A DNA stretch of 41,815 nt from positions 202,472 through 244,286 of the forward strand of contig MNCI01011050.1 of the NCBI GenBank assembly GCA_015680685.1, written 5' to 3'. The notes beneath the pieces are model-generated. The model was not told where the DNA came from, did not search any database, and saw nothing but the letters and a program-made list of their open reading frames with translations. Positions 20,224 through 31,639 of the stretch are shown here, piece by piece. The position numbers were made by a program, and so were the translations under genes. Origin of the DNA: Gnetum montanum (Eukaryota; Streptophyta; Gnetopsida; Gnetales; Gnetaceae). Each line of letters opens with the position of its first letter. Within the stretch, counting starts at the first letter, position 1.

Positions 20224-20983
20224 TTCGAGGTATATGATTTTTTTGGTCTTTTATGGTTTTATGTCTTCTATACTAAGAGCAAAGGGTTGAGAAACTAGCT
20301 AACTCTAACTAATGTCCTAAGTCTAAATTAACTAGCATCAGCATCCATTCCCACTTACCATACACACCTTGAACTATGCAACTGTGGCTACCAAACACTA
20401 CTCGTTACTGGGATCACCACACATAATGCACGTGCTCGAAGTGGTCGTACTGAGGCACCTAATTAGCCTAAGCATGATGAGCAACCGATTCCTTGACTAG
20501 CCGTACACATCCGTAGATGCTCGTAATCAAGTCGTACCCATCTCGCATTCTAGGAGACAAGGGTGAGAGAATCTAATTGCGATGAATAGCCGATTCCTTG
20601 GTTAGCCGTACACATTTGTCAATGTTCATAACCAAGTCGTACTCATGTCGCGCTAATGCATGTAATAAATAACAGGTAGGAAATAACATGTAATAAACCT
20701 ATTCCATGCATTGCAAGGTTTATCCACAAAGCTCGTCTTTATTGCCATACACAACTTGCGTTTAGGTACAAAGCTGCTCGAATAAAGATTCGTTCACTTG
20801 GGGACTCCTACTGCGGGCACATGGAAAATATTCTATCTCTGGAGTGATCAAACTGCCAGAGCTTCGCTACTTCTAGCCTAGGATGAGAAATGAGGGGAGT
20901 GCCGCCTCTTATTTATAGATTTGATGACGGACCGCGATATCGCGTACGGGATATCACGACGCATGCGATATTGCATCTCATCA
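20224..20983 (-). repeat. Outer element 5' LTR, 5'-terminal piece, with right target duplication
   Basis: It begins with TTCGA (20224-20228), the duplicate of 2536-2540, and ends CTCATCA at 20983, which is the TGATGAG start on the LTR's own strand. A TATA box (TATAAATA on the minus strand) lies at 20910-20917, preceded by GCGATATCGC-type palindromes (20930-20975). The two pieces give about 931 bp, close to the 903 bp plus-strand LTR. Confidence 0.88.
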
Positions 20984-22329
20984 CTTGACTAGGAATGAAG
21001 CTTTCTAGCAGCTTCAACACAGACTACAAGAGGCCAAGAATGCAAAGGAGGCAGTGATCTTTGACGTGTTTTTGTCGGAGGCTATGACCTTCAACATTAA
21101 CAAGGACTTGGTACAAGTTTGGAAAAAAACTTGATCTTGACAAAAGATAACCATTGCTTGTGGAATGTTGAGAAACAAAAGGACCAAATGGTCAAATTCA
21201 TTCACCAATAGTAGGGGCAACTAACGAAGGTTAACCTAGATTTGAGAAGATTAGTAGCCAAGAACCACAATCTCTCAATGGAGGAAGTCCATGCACTTCG
21301 TCAAAAGACAACCATCAAGGTAACCGCCTAGAAGAATGAGACCTTGAAATTTGAAAGGGTGAGATACCATTACAAGGACTAGGTCGAGCTCCTCAAGGAA
21401 GTCCATGAGAAGGAAATTTAGATGACAAGGACAAAGATGAATGAGACACTTCAATAACTCCAATAATGAGGCAACATGTGGTAGCCCATCTTTGATGGAT
21501 TGAACACGTCTAGCGAAGCTAAAATCTGACTAAAGGAGTTATAGATTGAAGATATGACAGAATACATGGAGCTTGCCAACCTCTGCTATGCAAACCTAAC
21601 TATGCTAATAACAAGAAGACCAAGGACAAAGTTGGAGAAGCAAGTGGCTAGAAACTACCTCTTGTATGAGATGAAATTCAAGCATTACAAGGAAATAAAA
21701 CAATAGTTAGAGATATCCAACACAGAACTTGAAGTTATCAAAAGAAAATTTTTTATTAACAATTTGTTGCTAAGAACCTAGCCTGAAAGATGAATGATTA
21801 CCATGAGCTACAAAATTTAGTAAAGGTGTTTGACATCAAATGTAAGCAATTCACAACATGGTTCATCAACATGAAGGAGTTTTTTCCTTCGATGTCATGC
21901 TCGTGGAACATTCTAGCACTAGCCCACATCGGTGAAGCTACGTGGACTATTTACGACCCACATGGTAAGGAAGAAAATATAAAAGCATTGCTCAATGCTT
22001 TCAAACTCATAGCAAAAATAGTAGTAGCAACAAGACAACCTCAATTGCAACTAGCACTAGAACTTGGCGAAGGAGCTTCAATGCTATAAGAGCCTCCACC
22101 TCCACGCATTGTTTGGGAATTCATCATGTCTTTGGCAACCTTACAAGCACCTGCTACAATTTTTGTAAAGTGTTCAATTTTGTTGTAATGGACACTAATG
22201 TTTGTAATCCTATACAATCTGGTACTCAAAGTTAGTAGAGTCAATTAGTCAGTCTATTCGTCTTTTAGCTAACAAATTCTATACATTCCCAAATTTTGTA
22301 AGAAGCTCAATTCTTTTTTTGTTCACTCA
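20984..22329 (+). other. Decayed coding-like repeat DNA, family not recognised
   Basis: Plus-strand reading gives Lys/Glu-rich coiled-coil-like fragments with many stops. The longest open piece is 21790-22089 (motifs EFFPSMSCSWN, EATWTIYDPHGKEE). This looks like an old repeat-derived protein, but I cannot name it. No splice or promoter structure is convincing. Confidence 0.35.
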
Positions 22330-23197
22330 AAGATGAATTTTCAATTAATCGTGGGGGTATGATGTAATCCCATAGACATATCCCCATCAACGTATGGTTA
22401 GATGCGTTGACATAGATGTGTTGACATTGATGCAAGTAGTGCTGCCACCTACATTTATGACAACTTCGATTCATAACATAGTGAAGTCCTTGTAGTTTTC
22501 TTTCTCCAAAGTTGGAAAATTTTCCCTTTGAGTGCTCGTAGTGTGAATCTAAGAGATTGTGTGGTGCTTTATTCGAATGCCATGTACCTAAACACATTAG
22601 CATGAACAACAATAAAGTTAAGATTTCTTACATTCATTGCAACACTTAGACTATATTACTCTTTACATTTAGCACTTTACTTTCAATGCAATTTACATTT
22701 ATAGTTTTAAATAATTAATATAATTAATCATAAAAATGCAAGTATGACCACTTCGAGCATAACGTATTGTGTTTGGTAATCCTAGTAATGAACATTTGGT
22801 ACACCCAACAATAGTCACTTGGTAACACAGTAACGTTAATACTAGTTTGAGATGTGTATGGTAAGTGGGAATGGCTACCTTATGTTAGGATAGTTAGTAG
22901 CTAGATTAGCTAAGTAGTTAAACAATTAATTGTCAAATCTTCATTTACTCATCTAGCTATTAGGATAAAAATATATAAACGTACTTGTAAAAATAGACAT
23001 CATTTGCCTTAACTCACATTTAACCATATGTATTAATAACACAAGTGTCAATTAGAAAGACAATGATCATACAACCTTTTAATTCACAGTTTAAGACTAT
23101 AGGCAACTTAGGAACTAAGTCTACAGAATTCAACCAGATTGCTAGTGAACGCTTGTGATTCGTATGGTTGGGCATAGAGGATACCTGCTGCTCATCA
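22330..23197 (+). repeat. Diverged LTR of the outer (Athila-like) family
   Basis: Blocks colinear with the LTR at 36451-37353 include CTTTATTCG with GTACCTAAACAC (22568-22595), GGTAAGTGGGAATGG (22861-22875), and ATTCGTATGGTTG with a final CTCATCA (23157-23197). No primer site follows, so this is a solo or 3' LTR. The left edge is approximate. Confidence 0.65.
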
Positions 23198-23469
23198 CCT
23201 TCAAAACAAATCATTTCATTCATGTATGGCCTTACAATTTATAGGTAATGATTAGGACCATACTTGGAGAACTTGAGAAATCATTTCCCATGGTGAAAAT
23301 AAAAAAAAATTATATAAAATAAAGGTGAGTTAAGGCCAAAATAATTTACATCTGCCTATTAATTGAAAAATAAATAAAAATACTTTAACTTTGTGTACAT
23401 TTTGTCTTCATGTGGGTATAGCATTAGACATGAATTGTTAACAAGTTTTACTTTTGAAACCCTACATTT
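23198..23469. other. AT-rich spacer, nothing recognised
   Basis: AT-rich, with an A run at 23300-23316. No coding motif is seen. Confidence 0.5.
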
Positions 23470-24080
23470 TAGTTAAAAAATTTTGAAATTGCATTGTTTG
23501 ATAAATCCAAGTTTGATTCAAATGAACAAAAGTTATGGATCAATAAAAATCTATAAAAAGAATTCTAAAACTATTCTATCCAGTATGTCCAATAGGGTTT
23601 TACTTTTGAAACCCTACAACTTATAAAATTTTAAAATTGCTTTGTTTGATAAATCCAACAACATCTTAGTGGACTTAAGTAAAAATTCAATTAAGGTCTT
23701 GATTAAGCAATTTTAAAACTACTCTATTTGAGAGATCCAATAGGATAACATGGTCTCAATCGAGGTAAGTAAAACTTTAATCAAGGTCTCAATTACTAAA
23801 TTTGGAAATGGAATTGCTTAATTATGTTCTTATGAGATCACAAAGGATAGAATTTTGAAAATACGCTAGCAAATCCAACAAAGTTTTGGTCAACATAAGT
23901 AAAAATTCAATTAAGGTCTCAATTGTAGAATTCTAAAATTGTTCAATAAATCCAATAGCCTAATAAAGTCTTAATAGATATTCATAAAAATTCAGTTAAG
24001 ATATTAGTTATAGAATTCTAAAACTATCTAATAGATCTAATAGGGTAAGTGAACATTGGTAAAAATTCAATTTCTGTTTC
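23470..24080 (+). repeat. Degenerate tandem array, about 80 bp period
   Basis: Seven to eight diverged units share TTTTAAAATTG or AATTCTAAAACTA, then ATAAATCCAA(T)AGG, then GTAAAAATTCAATTAAGGTC. Spacing of the A(A)ATTCTAAAA block is about 80 bp (near 23560, 23627, 23707, 23850, 23932 and 24012). Confidence 0.7.
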
Positions 24081-24479
24081 AAATTTAAACATCATTTTGC
24101 TTCTTTTCCATAAAAGTATTCAAAATAAGAAGAGAAGAGAACTTTCTAGATCCTTAGATTGAGACAAAATGCCAAGCACTTCTCCAAAGAGAAATATACA
24201 AGCTCAATGTTTTCAACAATTCCTTTATAAGATGGTCAAAACATTATCCCAAGTTGTCCTAATATAGAAACTCTCATTCCCTTGTACATATAAAAAACAA
24301 AGACAAATTTCCATGAGAACTCTTATAAGCCAACAACAAACTTTCAAAGCATTTCAAGAAGGGCGATCAAAACTATTAACAAAGGAGTCTATCAAAAAGT
24401 GTCAAGCCTATTACATACATGTGGTAGAGATGTGAATACTAATGTGAATATTGGATATCACAAACAAAGATAGAATCAA
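24081..24479. other. AT-rich spacer, nothing recognised
   Basis: No ORF with motifs and no clear repeat is seen. Confidence 0.5.
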
Positions 24480-24720
24480 CAGCTCTATCTTATTAGAGAA
24501 AGTTTAATTAGCACTGAGATGAAAAATCAAGGAACATCATCTTAGATGGCTTGGTCAAGTATTGAAAAGACTGAAAGAATACTTGTTAGAAGATATTACT
24601 ATGCAAGAATAAAGAAAAATATCAAAGATTGGGTATTAATGTTAGCTTAGCTCTTGACAGAAATGAATAACAAACCCATTAGTTGGGATAAGGCCAGGAT
24701 GATGATGATATCAATGGAAT
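24480..24720 (+). mobile_element. LINE (L1-type) 3'-end remnant
   Basis: A frame near 24535-24570 reads HLRWLGQVLKR, the conserved C-terminal region of plant LINE reverse transcriptases (RLRWFGHV type). Downstream are SLALDRNE (near 24650) and GGGATAAGGCCAGGATGATG, a common 3' tail of these elements. Stops and frame changes are frequent. Confidence 0.65.
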
Positions 24721-25100
24721 TTTGTAAGTTTAATTATAGTTTTCCATAACTGAAGGTATTGAAATAACCATTACCCAAATTCCCAACAAATTCCAGCCGC
24801 TGCAATGGCCTGCTAAAAGGGGTTTTATGTTTTTCGGTTCAAAATTCCTTGTAAATTAAGCATGACTATCAGGCTCAAAACATAAATTTCTAAACCGGAT
24901 TATAGTATACGTATTTCTGAACTGAACGTTTTTCATAGAGAGTTTTCTAAAATTTAGTTAGTCAATGCGTAGAAATACGAATAGAAGGCATAGGTTTTAT
25001 CCTTTTTGTTAACAGCGTAGAATCATAAAAGCATAGAATGGACTTTCAAAATGTACTTAAGCCTTGGGTTACCAAAGTCTTCATAGTGCTCAAAGTCTGT
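24721..25100. other. Region 3' of the YLMG gene
   Basis: AT-rich, including the likely 3' untranslated region of the leftward YLMG gene near 25100. No poly(A) signal could be assigned firmly. Confidence 0.45.
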
Positions 25101-28100
25101 TTAACTTTGACTTCTTTTTTTCGAAGCTCTGAAAAGATTCGACTGGCATTTAAACCACAAATTTTGACTTCGTGTAGAACTGCCATACATTGAAGACATT
25201 GTCTTTGTACTGCTTGAGTTTTTCATATATTCAGGTAACTCTGCTGGAAGAGCAGCTGCAGTATTGCTCAGTGCATTTAAAACAAAAAATGCAAGAATTG
25301 GAGACAGATCAATTGTACCACCAAGGGGAGGGATTATTCCTCTGAATATGCTAAGATAAGGATCACAGATAGTGCTGCATTGTCATGATTATCTAATGTT
25401 AATAATAATGGCATTGACTATTAAGCTGTAAATTTATTACTCCAATTAAATAGACTAAGTGAGATGATGTAATACTTAAAAAGAAAAACGAAAAATTTAA
25501 CGGTTTGACGACAACAAGAAAAATCTCAAAAAACACATTCTTCTATTAGAAAACTAAAATATCCTTGAACTCATTTCTCATTTTATGATAATGCAATGAG
25601 CTAGAATGTAAAAACATTTAAATTAAAAAAACATGTGTACCACTTGAGACAACAATGATCCCAGGAATTAATCCTAAAAGCACAGCAATTGGAAATATTT
25701 TCTACAATAATTGAACCTGTTAAAATTCTATAAAAATGGAAAGTCAATATTAAGAAATGACGGGGAATATTCTAAACCGGTATCCTAAGGAAAGAATCTA
25801 ACTAATTAACTGTTCATGCCCTAGTCAATAGAAAGTAGCAAGTGAACATTTTCAAGGCTCATAAAAACAGAGTAGCAGTTTTTTCCACTAATGTATTGAC
25901 TGATATAAAACTAAGGATAGAGAGATCATATAAGATGTATCAAAGTGGATGATGAGCAACTTCTAGTTAAAAACTAGAATATAATAGATGCCGCTTCCAG
26001 ATGATAGTGAATCAAAAGTGTCATCATAAGCTAAACTAAAAAGCCTCACTAAATGTAGGATAATTCATCAATTCTACAAAATTTTAGTTAGAAGAGCTGT
26101 TACAAAGATGGAGAGCTAAAGCTTTATTCCAGAATGCCTTCCAACACAAATCATCTTCATCATCCTAACATGGGGTCAGTTATATAAATTCTTTTTTGAC
26201 ATTCACTTTTATTAAGAGTCAAATAAGAATTAATACCTAGATCTTGGATGTCTCTCTTTATGTTTGCAAACAAGTAGGTTTAGGTCTACCTCTTTGTTGT
26301 TTTCCCTTAACTTTAATAAAACAACATGTTCTAACATGTGCATTCTCTATCTTCTTAGCACCAGGCCATCCAACAGACATAACATAAATGGACAAAACAG
26401 GATTATTCAGGTTACTTTAGTAACGTGCTCAAGAGAAAGAAAGTGCTGGAAGAGTGAAGAATGTACTTTTGATACCACTATATAGGAATTAAGGAGACAT
26501 TCAAGATCATGCCAACTTCAATGAAGTTAAATATGCAGCCATACAATGCAGCTATGGGAAAAACTAACAGATCAGCATTTAATAGAAGAATCAATTATCT
26601 CTTAAAATTGATTTGGAGAAGTTTATACATAAAAGAAAGTTTGTATTTGGTCTTCCTTGACTTATAGATACATTGGGAGAAGGAGAGCAAAGTAGGGAAG
26701 CTATACAACCAAGCAACTCTCATATGCATCTCAAGTGAGAATTGAACTTGTGAATGTAAAATTGGATATGCATGTTTATGGGCTCATAACCAACTCATCA
26801 TCACCTAATTTACGTGGAAAAGAATATGATTGCATTCCAAAAGAATATATTTGACCGAAGAAAAAGCATCCCAGTTAGATATATAGACCTAATACAAAAC
26901 AAGGATGACCAAGCAGTATATGTTACCTGTGGTAGGGGAAGAAATTTTCCAGCAAGAGAGGGACTTCATCTTGGCTCTGCACCAAGTTCATATTTGTTTG
27001 CACTTATCATAAATGAATTAACAAAAGATATACAAAAGAATATCTTGTGGTGCATGTTCTTTACAAATGATATATTTCTAATAGATAAATGTCAGTGAGG
27101 CATAGCTCACTTGATTAGAGCATGTAGCATGTTGTTTGTAAGTCACTGTCAAATGCCTTCTCTTATCTTAGATGGTTAGTCCATGATGATAGGATAAAGG
27201 CACCAAGATAATAATCTTTCTTATAGATGAACCAAAGAAATCACTCAGCAAGGTTAAGATATGAAAAGAGAGAGAGAGAAGAAAATAGACTCAAAATGGC
27301 TAAGACAACTAACATTGAAATGGAATATATAGAATACATGTTTAGGGAAGCCCACATATATGGAAGAAATAATAATTAAAATTTCCAACTAAGGAATAAG
27401 AAATAGTGATCATTTTTGTTAATTAGACTCAATGGAATTAAGGAAGATGCAATTAAAAAATCAAATGTGGCAGGACAAAATGGAAAAAGGCTAGAGAGGT
27501 CAGATATGATATTAGAATCCCAGTAAGAATTCAAAGAGAAGCTTTACAATTTAGAAATGAACTTGGCAATGTAATATGGACTAGAATGTTGGACACTGAA
27601 AAAAACATAAAAACAAAACAATGAATGCAAGTCAGCTTCAAATGCTAAAATGGGTGATGGGGATGGCAAGAAGTGATAAATCTAGAAATGAATATGCAGG
27701 AGAAATTTTGGATGTTGCGCTTACAAGTGAATAGATAAAGTAGAATATATCACTCTATTCAAAAGAATTTCTCAATTCAAGTAAAAGGAAATTGAAAACG
27801 TGACATCAACTAGGTAAATGTGGCATGATCATTACTGACTCACTACATTCAGCTTTGGATTGACAAGAATGAAGAAAAAGAACTAATAAAACTGATTCCA
27901 AGTATATTAGATAAAAGTATGGTGATATTCACTTCAACAATTTGAAAAAAATATTTACTCTAATCATTGTAAATCCAATCAGATTAATTATCGTAAGTAC
28001 ACTAGTTAATGTACTTGGAAGAAAGGTTGCTAAGCTAAGAACCTGAGATGCATTGCAGCAAAGCACAACTTAGATCTCCTAACATATTAATATATGTACA

Positions 28101-29897
28101 TGCCTACAAAACTCAAGTTCCTATAGCATCAAATGTTTAGAGAGATTAATATTATAGAAGAACAAACAATATGTCGTTCACCGAATCCGTAACCCCATAT
28201 CTTGACGTGAAACTTGTTTTATTTTATTTCATTTTGTATTCTTTTTGTGGGTTGAATGTATTGTATATCTTGCTTCATTTTTAAAAAGGTTATTATTTCT
28301 ACATGTTTACGTGATTAGATTAGTAGTTTCCCATTGGTTCATCATTTACAAAACCCATTGAAAGTAAGAACTCAAAAACGTTTTGAGCTTTTGCATGTTT
28401 ATTTATAATTTTAGCAATCAATTACAGAAAGAAAAATGTCTACATCCTATGGTGTATTTAAATATAAAAGGTAGACTTTCTTCAACATTAGGTGGTTCAA
28501 AATCTTCTGTAAGAATCTTCCCTCCCTTCCTACGAGTGAGAAGGTGCCTTACACATGATATTCCTCAAAATTAGCACATAATTCCTTAAGAAAGACTTCA
28601 CTGAACTTTCAAGCCACAAGTAGAGGTATGACAAATTTTGATAAATCCTTACTTGGCTTTGTAGTCTCCGAAGCAGGGATTAGTGTTGATCCTAATAAGG
28701 TTAAGGCCATATCAAAATTAGCAGCACCTACCAATCTTAAGAGCTTTGGGGATTACAAGGTATATTATAGTTTATTCATGGGTTTTTAGCTGGGCTTAGT
28801 GGGACGGTAGCCCCGGTAGTCATGGTCATGCACAACGTACTCTTCTTGAAGATCTTGTATGCCCAACCTCCTAAGGGTTTGGAGCAGCATCCTAGGCACA
28901 GATAGATCAGGAGGCATTACAATGTTGCCTTCCATATCTTGCCGATTAGTTTTGAGGTTACAATAAATAAGAGTTGATTTGTTAATTGGGACGTCTAATG
29001 TTAACAAAAGTTGTGACATCCAAGTACCTTTTAATGGTTTCTATAGTATTATATGCTCTGCATTCAAAGATGCCAATGATACCATATATATTGTTCGTAA
29101 CCTTGCTATGAAATTGTGATAAAAAGGATGAAACTCTTGTCCTTGGAACTCGATTCATCAAATATCGACTCCAGTCAACGTCAAAACAAATGATGAGATC
29201 AATGTCTATGTTAATTAAAACACAAAGCAAGTAATCTACATTGAAAGTATTTCCTGATTTATATTCAAACAGGTAAATTTGACAACCACTGTTAATAAAA
29301 GCTTACCTTAGAGGACTCACAATTGCTGGAGGAGCATTAGGGAACCAGGTCAAGACCAACCTAACAATCAACACAGTATTGTAAATATTCAAGAAGTTGG
29401 AGATGCCATTAGAGACAACCAATCCTGCTACAGAATCTCCAGGAAGAATGGCAGCAAATTTGCAATTAGCCGAAGGAACACGCTGTCTCTGCTGAGTGCA
29501 GAATCCCTGCAGCATTTGCAAGAAAGCACAGAAAACATCATTAACCATTCAGGTTCGATGAATGCGCCAAAAACCAAAAAAACAAAAAAAAAATTACACA
29601 AAAGGAGCAGCAGTTAACTGAAATTTTTGCTACTCTTACCTGGACAGTAACGTGAAACTGCCTCTGGACATGGGTCAGCAATTGGAAGAGAGGGTTGTTA
29701 GTGGAGAAGCCTTGGAATGTTCGCTGGGCATTTTGGATTGATTGCTTTAGTGCCTTGTCGATATTATGGAAAGCTTTTGTCCAATAAATTTGAGGTCCTG
29801 CAAATCGAGCAGAATCAGGCAGATAAGGAAGTGCAATTGGAACAAGGGAGTGCTTGCAAGGATGAACAACTGGAGATGGATCCTGAGCTATTGCCAT
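25101..29897 (-). CDS. YLMG1: YGGT/YLMG family membrane protein (plastid YLMG1-like), three exons
   Basis: Exons are 29897-29640, 29506-29307 and 25374-25101 (258, 200 and 274 bp), giving 243 residues. All junctions are GT-AG and keep phase. The ATG at 29897 is the first Met after an in-frame TAG. Exon 2 carries LPGDSVAGLVVSNG and RLVLTWFPNAPPAIV. Exon 3 carries CDPYLSIFRGIIPPLGG and LSPILAFFVLNAL. These are conserved YGGT-domain motifs with two membrane segments. Plant YLMG1 proteins act in the chloroplast, linked to nucleoid distribution. The N-terminus would have to serve as transit peptide but is not strongly typical. After LPAELP there is a 43-residue Ser/Lys-rich tail that the family usually lacks. 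Intron 2 is 3.9 kb and full of mobile-element remnants. Confidence 0.9.
25375..26159. other. YLMG intron 2, 3' part, nothing recognised
   Basis: AT-rich intronic DNA with no recognisable element. Confidence 0.5.
26160..26440 (-). mobile_element. LINE 3'-end remnant in YLMG intron 2
   Basis: The minus strand reads KGKQQRGRPK, then RDIQDLGIN and RIYITDPMLG in nearby frames. This is the ending of plant L1-type ORF2 (RGRPK...DLG...RIHVADP). A GATGATGAAGATGA tail follows near 26160. It is badly decayed. Confidence 0.6.
26814..27750 (+). mobile_element. LINE reverse transcriptase remnant, interrupted by a SINE
   Basis: Residues GLHLGSAPSSYLFALIINEL and WCMFFTNDIFLID match LINE RT, with FTND at the position of the catalytic FADD. 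The reading continues after the SINE as DEPKKSLSKVKI (about 27226-27262), then EYIEYMF, then SQLQMLKWVMGMARSDKSRNEY (27630-27690), the usual C-terminal order. The catalytic site change and stops show it is inactive. Confidence 0.75.
27090..27222 (+). mobile_element. tRNA-derived SINE, 133 bp, with target duplications
   Basis: GGCATAGCTCACTTGATTAG (27099-27118) is a good Pol III A box. A degenerate B box follows near 27142-27156 (GTCACTGTCAAATGCC). The insert is flanked by ATAGATAAA (27081-27089) and ATAGATGAA (27223-27231), and removing it restores the LINE RT reading. Confidence 0.65.
27751..28639. other. YLMG intron 2, middle part, nothing recognised
   Basis: AT-rich with short ORFs lacking motifs (for example 28383-28574). 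Confidence 0.5.
28640..28788 (+). pseudogene. Ty3/gypsy RT fragment in YLMG intron 2
   Basis: The plus strand reads LGFVVSEAGISVDPNKVKAI and then APTNLKSF. This is the connection between RT and RNase H in Ty3/gypsy pol. Only about 45 residues remain. Confidence 0.75.
28789..28945 (-). pseudogene. Athila-like gag fragment in YLMG intron 2
   Basis: The minus strand reads MEGNIVMPPDLSVPRMLLQ and EEYVVHDHDYRGYRPT. It aligns with GNIVLPPDRSISHMLFRAL...YAEYVAEDFDMRDYYPT of the outer gag at about 2080-1890. It lies head to head with the RT fragment. Confidence 0.75.
28946..29306. other. YLMG intron 2, 5' part, nothing recognised
   Basis: AT-rich intronic DNA. The splice donor GTAAGC (minus strand) is at 29306-29301. 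Confidence 0.55.
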
Positions 29898-31639
29898 TTC
29901 TTGGTCGTCGTCTGCAAAGGCCGAGTCAGTCAGTGAGTCAGTCTACGGCACTGATAAATTCCAATGAAGAACGTTATCCGTTTGCACCATATCACCGCTC
30001 ACTCCCTTGCACCGTGCCTCCTCGTCAATGATCAATGAGAGCAAAGGTAGTATGTTTAATGTTCATTGCAATGGTGTGAATTTGACACGTTTCTATGTTT
30101 TTGGCCATATTTGCACCATGGATACCGGTGAACATTTGAAATTAAAATGGAAGCTCTGTTCCGTCCGATGATGTACACGACTAGGATCTATTGATAAACA
30201 TTAAATTTTTACGAAAAATAAATATAGATGGTATATTAATGGGGTAGCAAAAACAAATAATTCAAGTTTTTTTGCATTAATATTATAATGTTGTCTCCAA
30301 TAGGTAGTCACATAAAAAAATAGATCAATAAATAAATAAGCACGTCATTCATTTTCAAGGACTCCTAACCTACACAACTCACAAATGCACTCTTTTTCGA
30401 GAAGTTAAATCCATCATCCACTTTCAAGTCTAAGATGATGTGAACTTAAGCAAATCTTGTTGATAGCATTCTGAAATTCAATTGTAACAACAATTGAGAG
30501 ATGGTAAGCTTTTGCAAAATAAAATTGTTTTGTGCCTTCTACATTAGACTAAATCTATGTTAAAACCTTCTACTTGACTAGTTGGTGAAAATGCTCACGA
30601 TTTTATTGCATGTCCTTCCAAGAGATATTATATTTTCTCAACTATTGCATTCCCTAAAAATACTAACCATGGTTTCATGAATCCTCAAGAAATGCTGTAG
30701 AGAAATTTGTCTTGCCTTGAGATATATAAGCTATGAATTTATGTAATGAATTGACACAAAAATAAAATGGTAGGAGCTCCTTGCCAATACATGCTCTCTG
30801 TCATGATAAATGTTTTTTATAAATATATAGGTTGGTATCCTAGGGGCTATCATTTTGGAGTCATGGTAATTTTTTTTCTTTTTTCTTAAGTTGTAAGACA
30901 TGGATTTGAACTTATGTTCAACCACTTTAAAATAGGTTATAGCAATTAGATGCATTTCCTTTAGCTGCATACCAACTTTTAGAACAATTAACACATATTT
31001 TATTATTTTACTTCCAAGTCCTCATGTCATTTTTATGATGTTGCCCTTGAAAAGCACTTCACAACACCATCCAAGAAAGAGTTCTAAATCAGCTACAAAA
31101 GGAGGGTAGATTTAATGTGGACTACACCTCAACACTCACAACACCTACAAGCATAATAGAAGTCATGACACCTATTAGAAGATGGTTAGAAGCATAGCGA
31201 GAGTGCCTTAGGGAACAGGTACCCATGAAGACCCATGACAACCATATACATGTATGCATGACATGTCAATATGCAACATGACCAAGTCACTACACAATGA
31301 CCTATCCTAGGCTACATGCAACTAGCCATAAAACCTCATTATAAGGTTTATAAGGAATTAGGGTCATGTAGTTCTTTGGTGATGGTTAAGATAGTATGGA
31401 ACACATAAGGATCTTCATACTCCTTTAACCCTTGTTCTAGAGGGAATTAGCCTTCCTACAACCATCTACCTAATGCCATTTGACTTTAGTTTACCATTAT
31501 AGGCCCATTACTTAGAGGGTTAACTCCCATAGGGGCAAGGTTACGGTTTAGCCATGGAAGGGATCTCCTTTGAACTTTCCTATCATTACAATAGCTAATA
31601 GTGAATAAATAAGACTAAACAATGATGTATCTCTTCATT
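29898..31639. other. Upstream of YLMG and AT-rich intergenic DNA
   Basis: The YLMG promoter and 5' untranslated region should lie in the first few hundred bases, but no clear TATA box is seen. The rest is AT-rich with no recognised gene. Confidence 0.5.

Larger units (their letters stand above)
1..20983 (-). mobile_element. Outer Athila-like Ty3/gypsy element, 5' part, broken by two insertions
   Basis: Reading leftward, the order is LTR (20983 to 20224, then 2540 to 2365), primer site (2363-2346), leader, and gag (2219 down to 1113, then bases 8-1). The LTR is split by the inner element at 2541-20223. The gag is split by a solo LTR at 9-1112. Both splits carry 5 bp target duplications, so the order of events is clear. 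The same LTR, primer site and gag occur on the plus strand from 36451, which allowed the pieces to be assigned. The pol region and 3' LTR lie left of the window. Assignment to Athila rests on the Asp-type primer site and gag style and is an inference. Confidence 0.8.
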
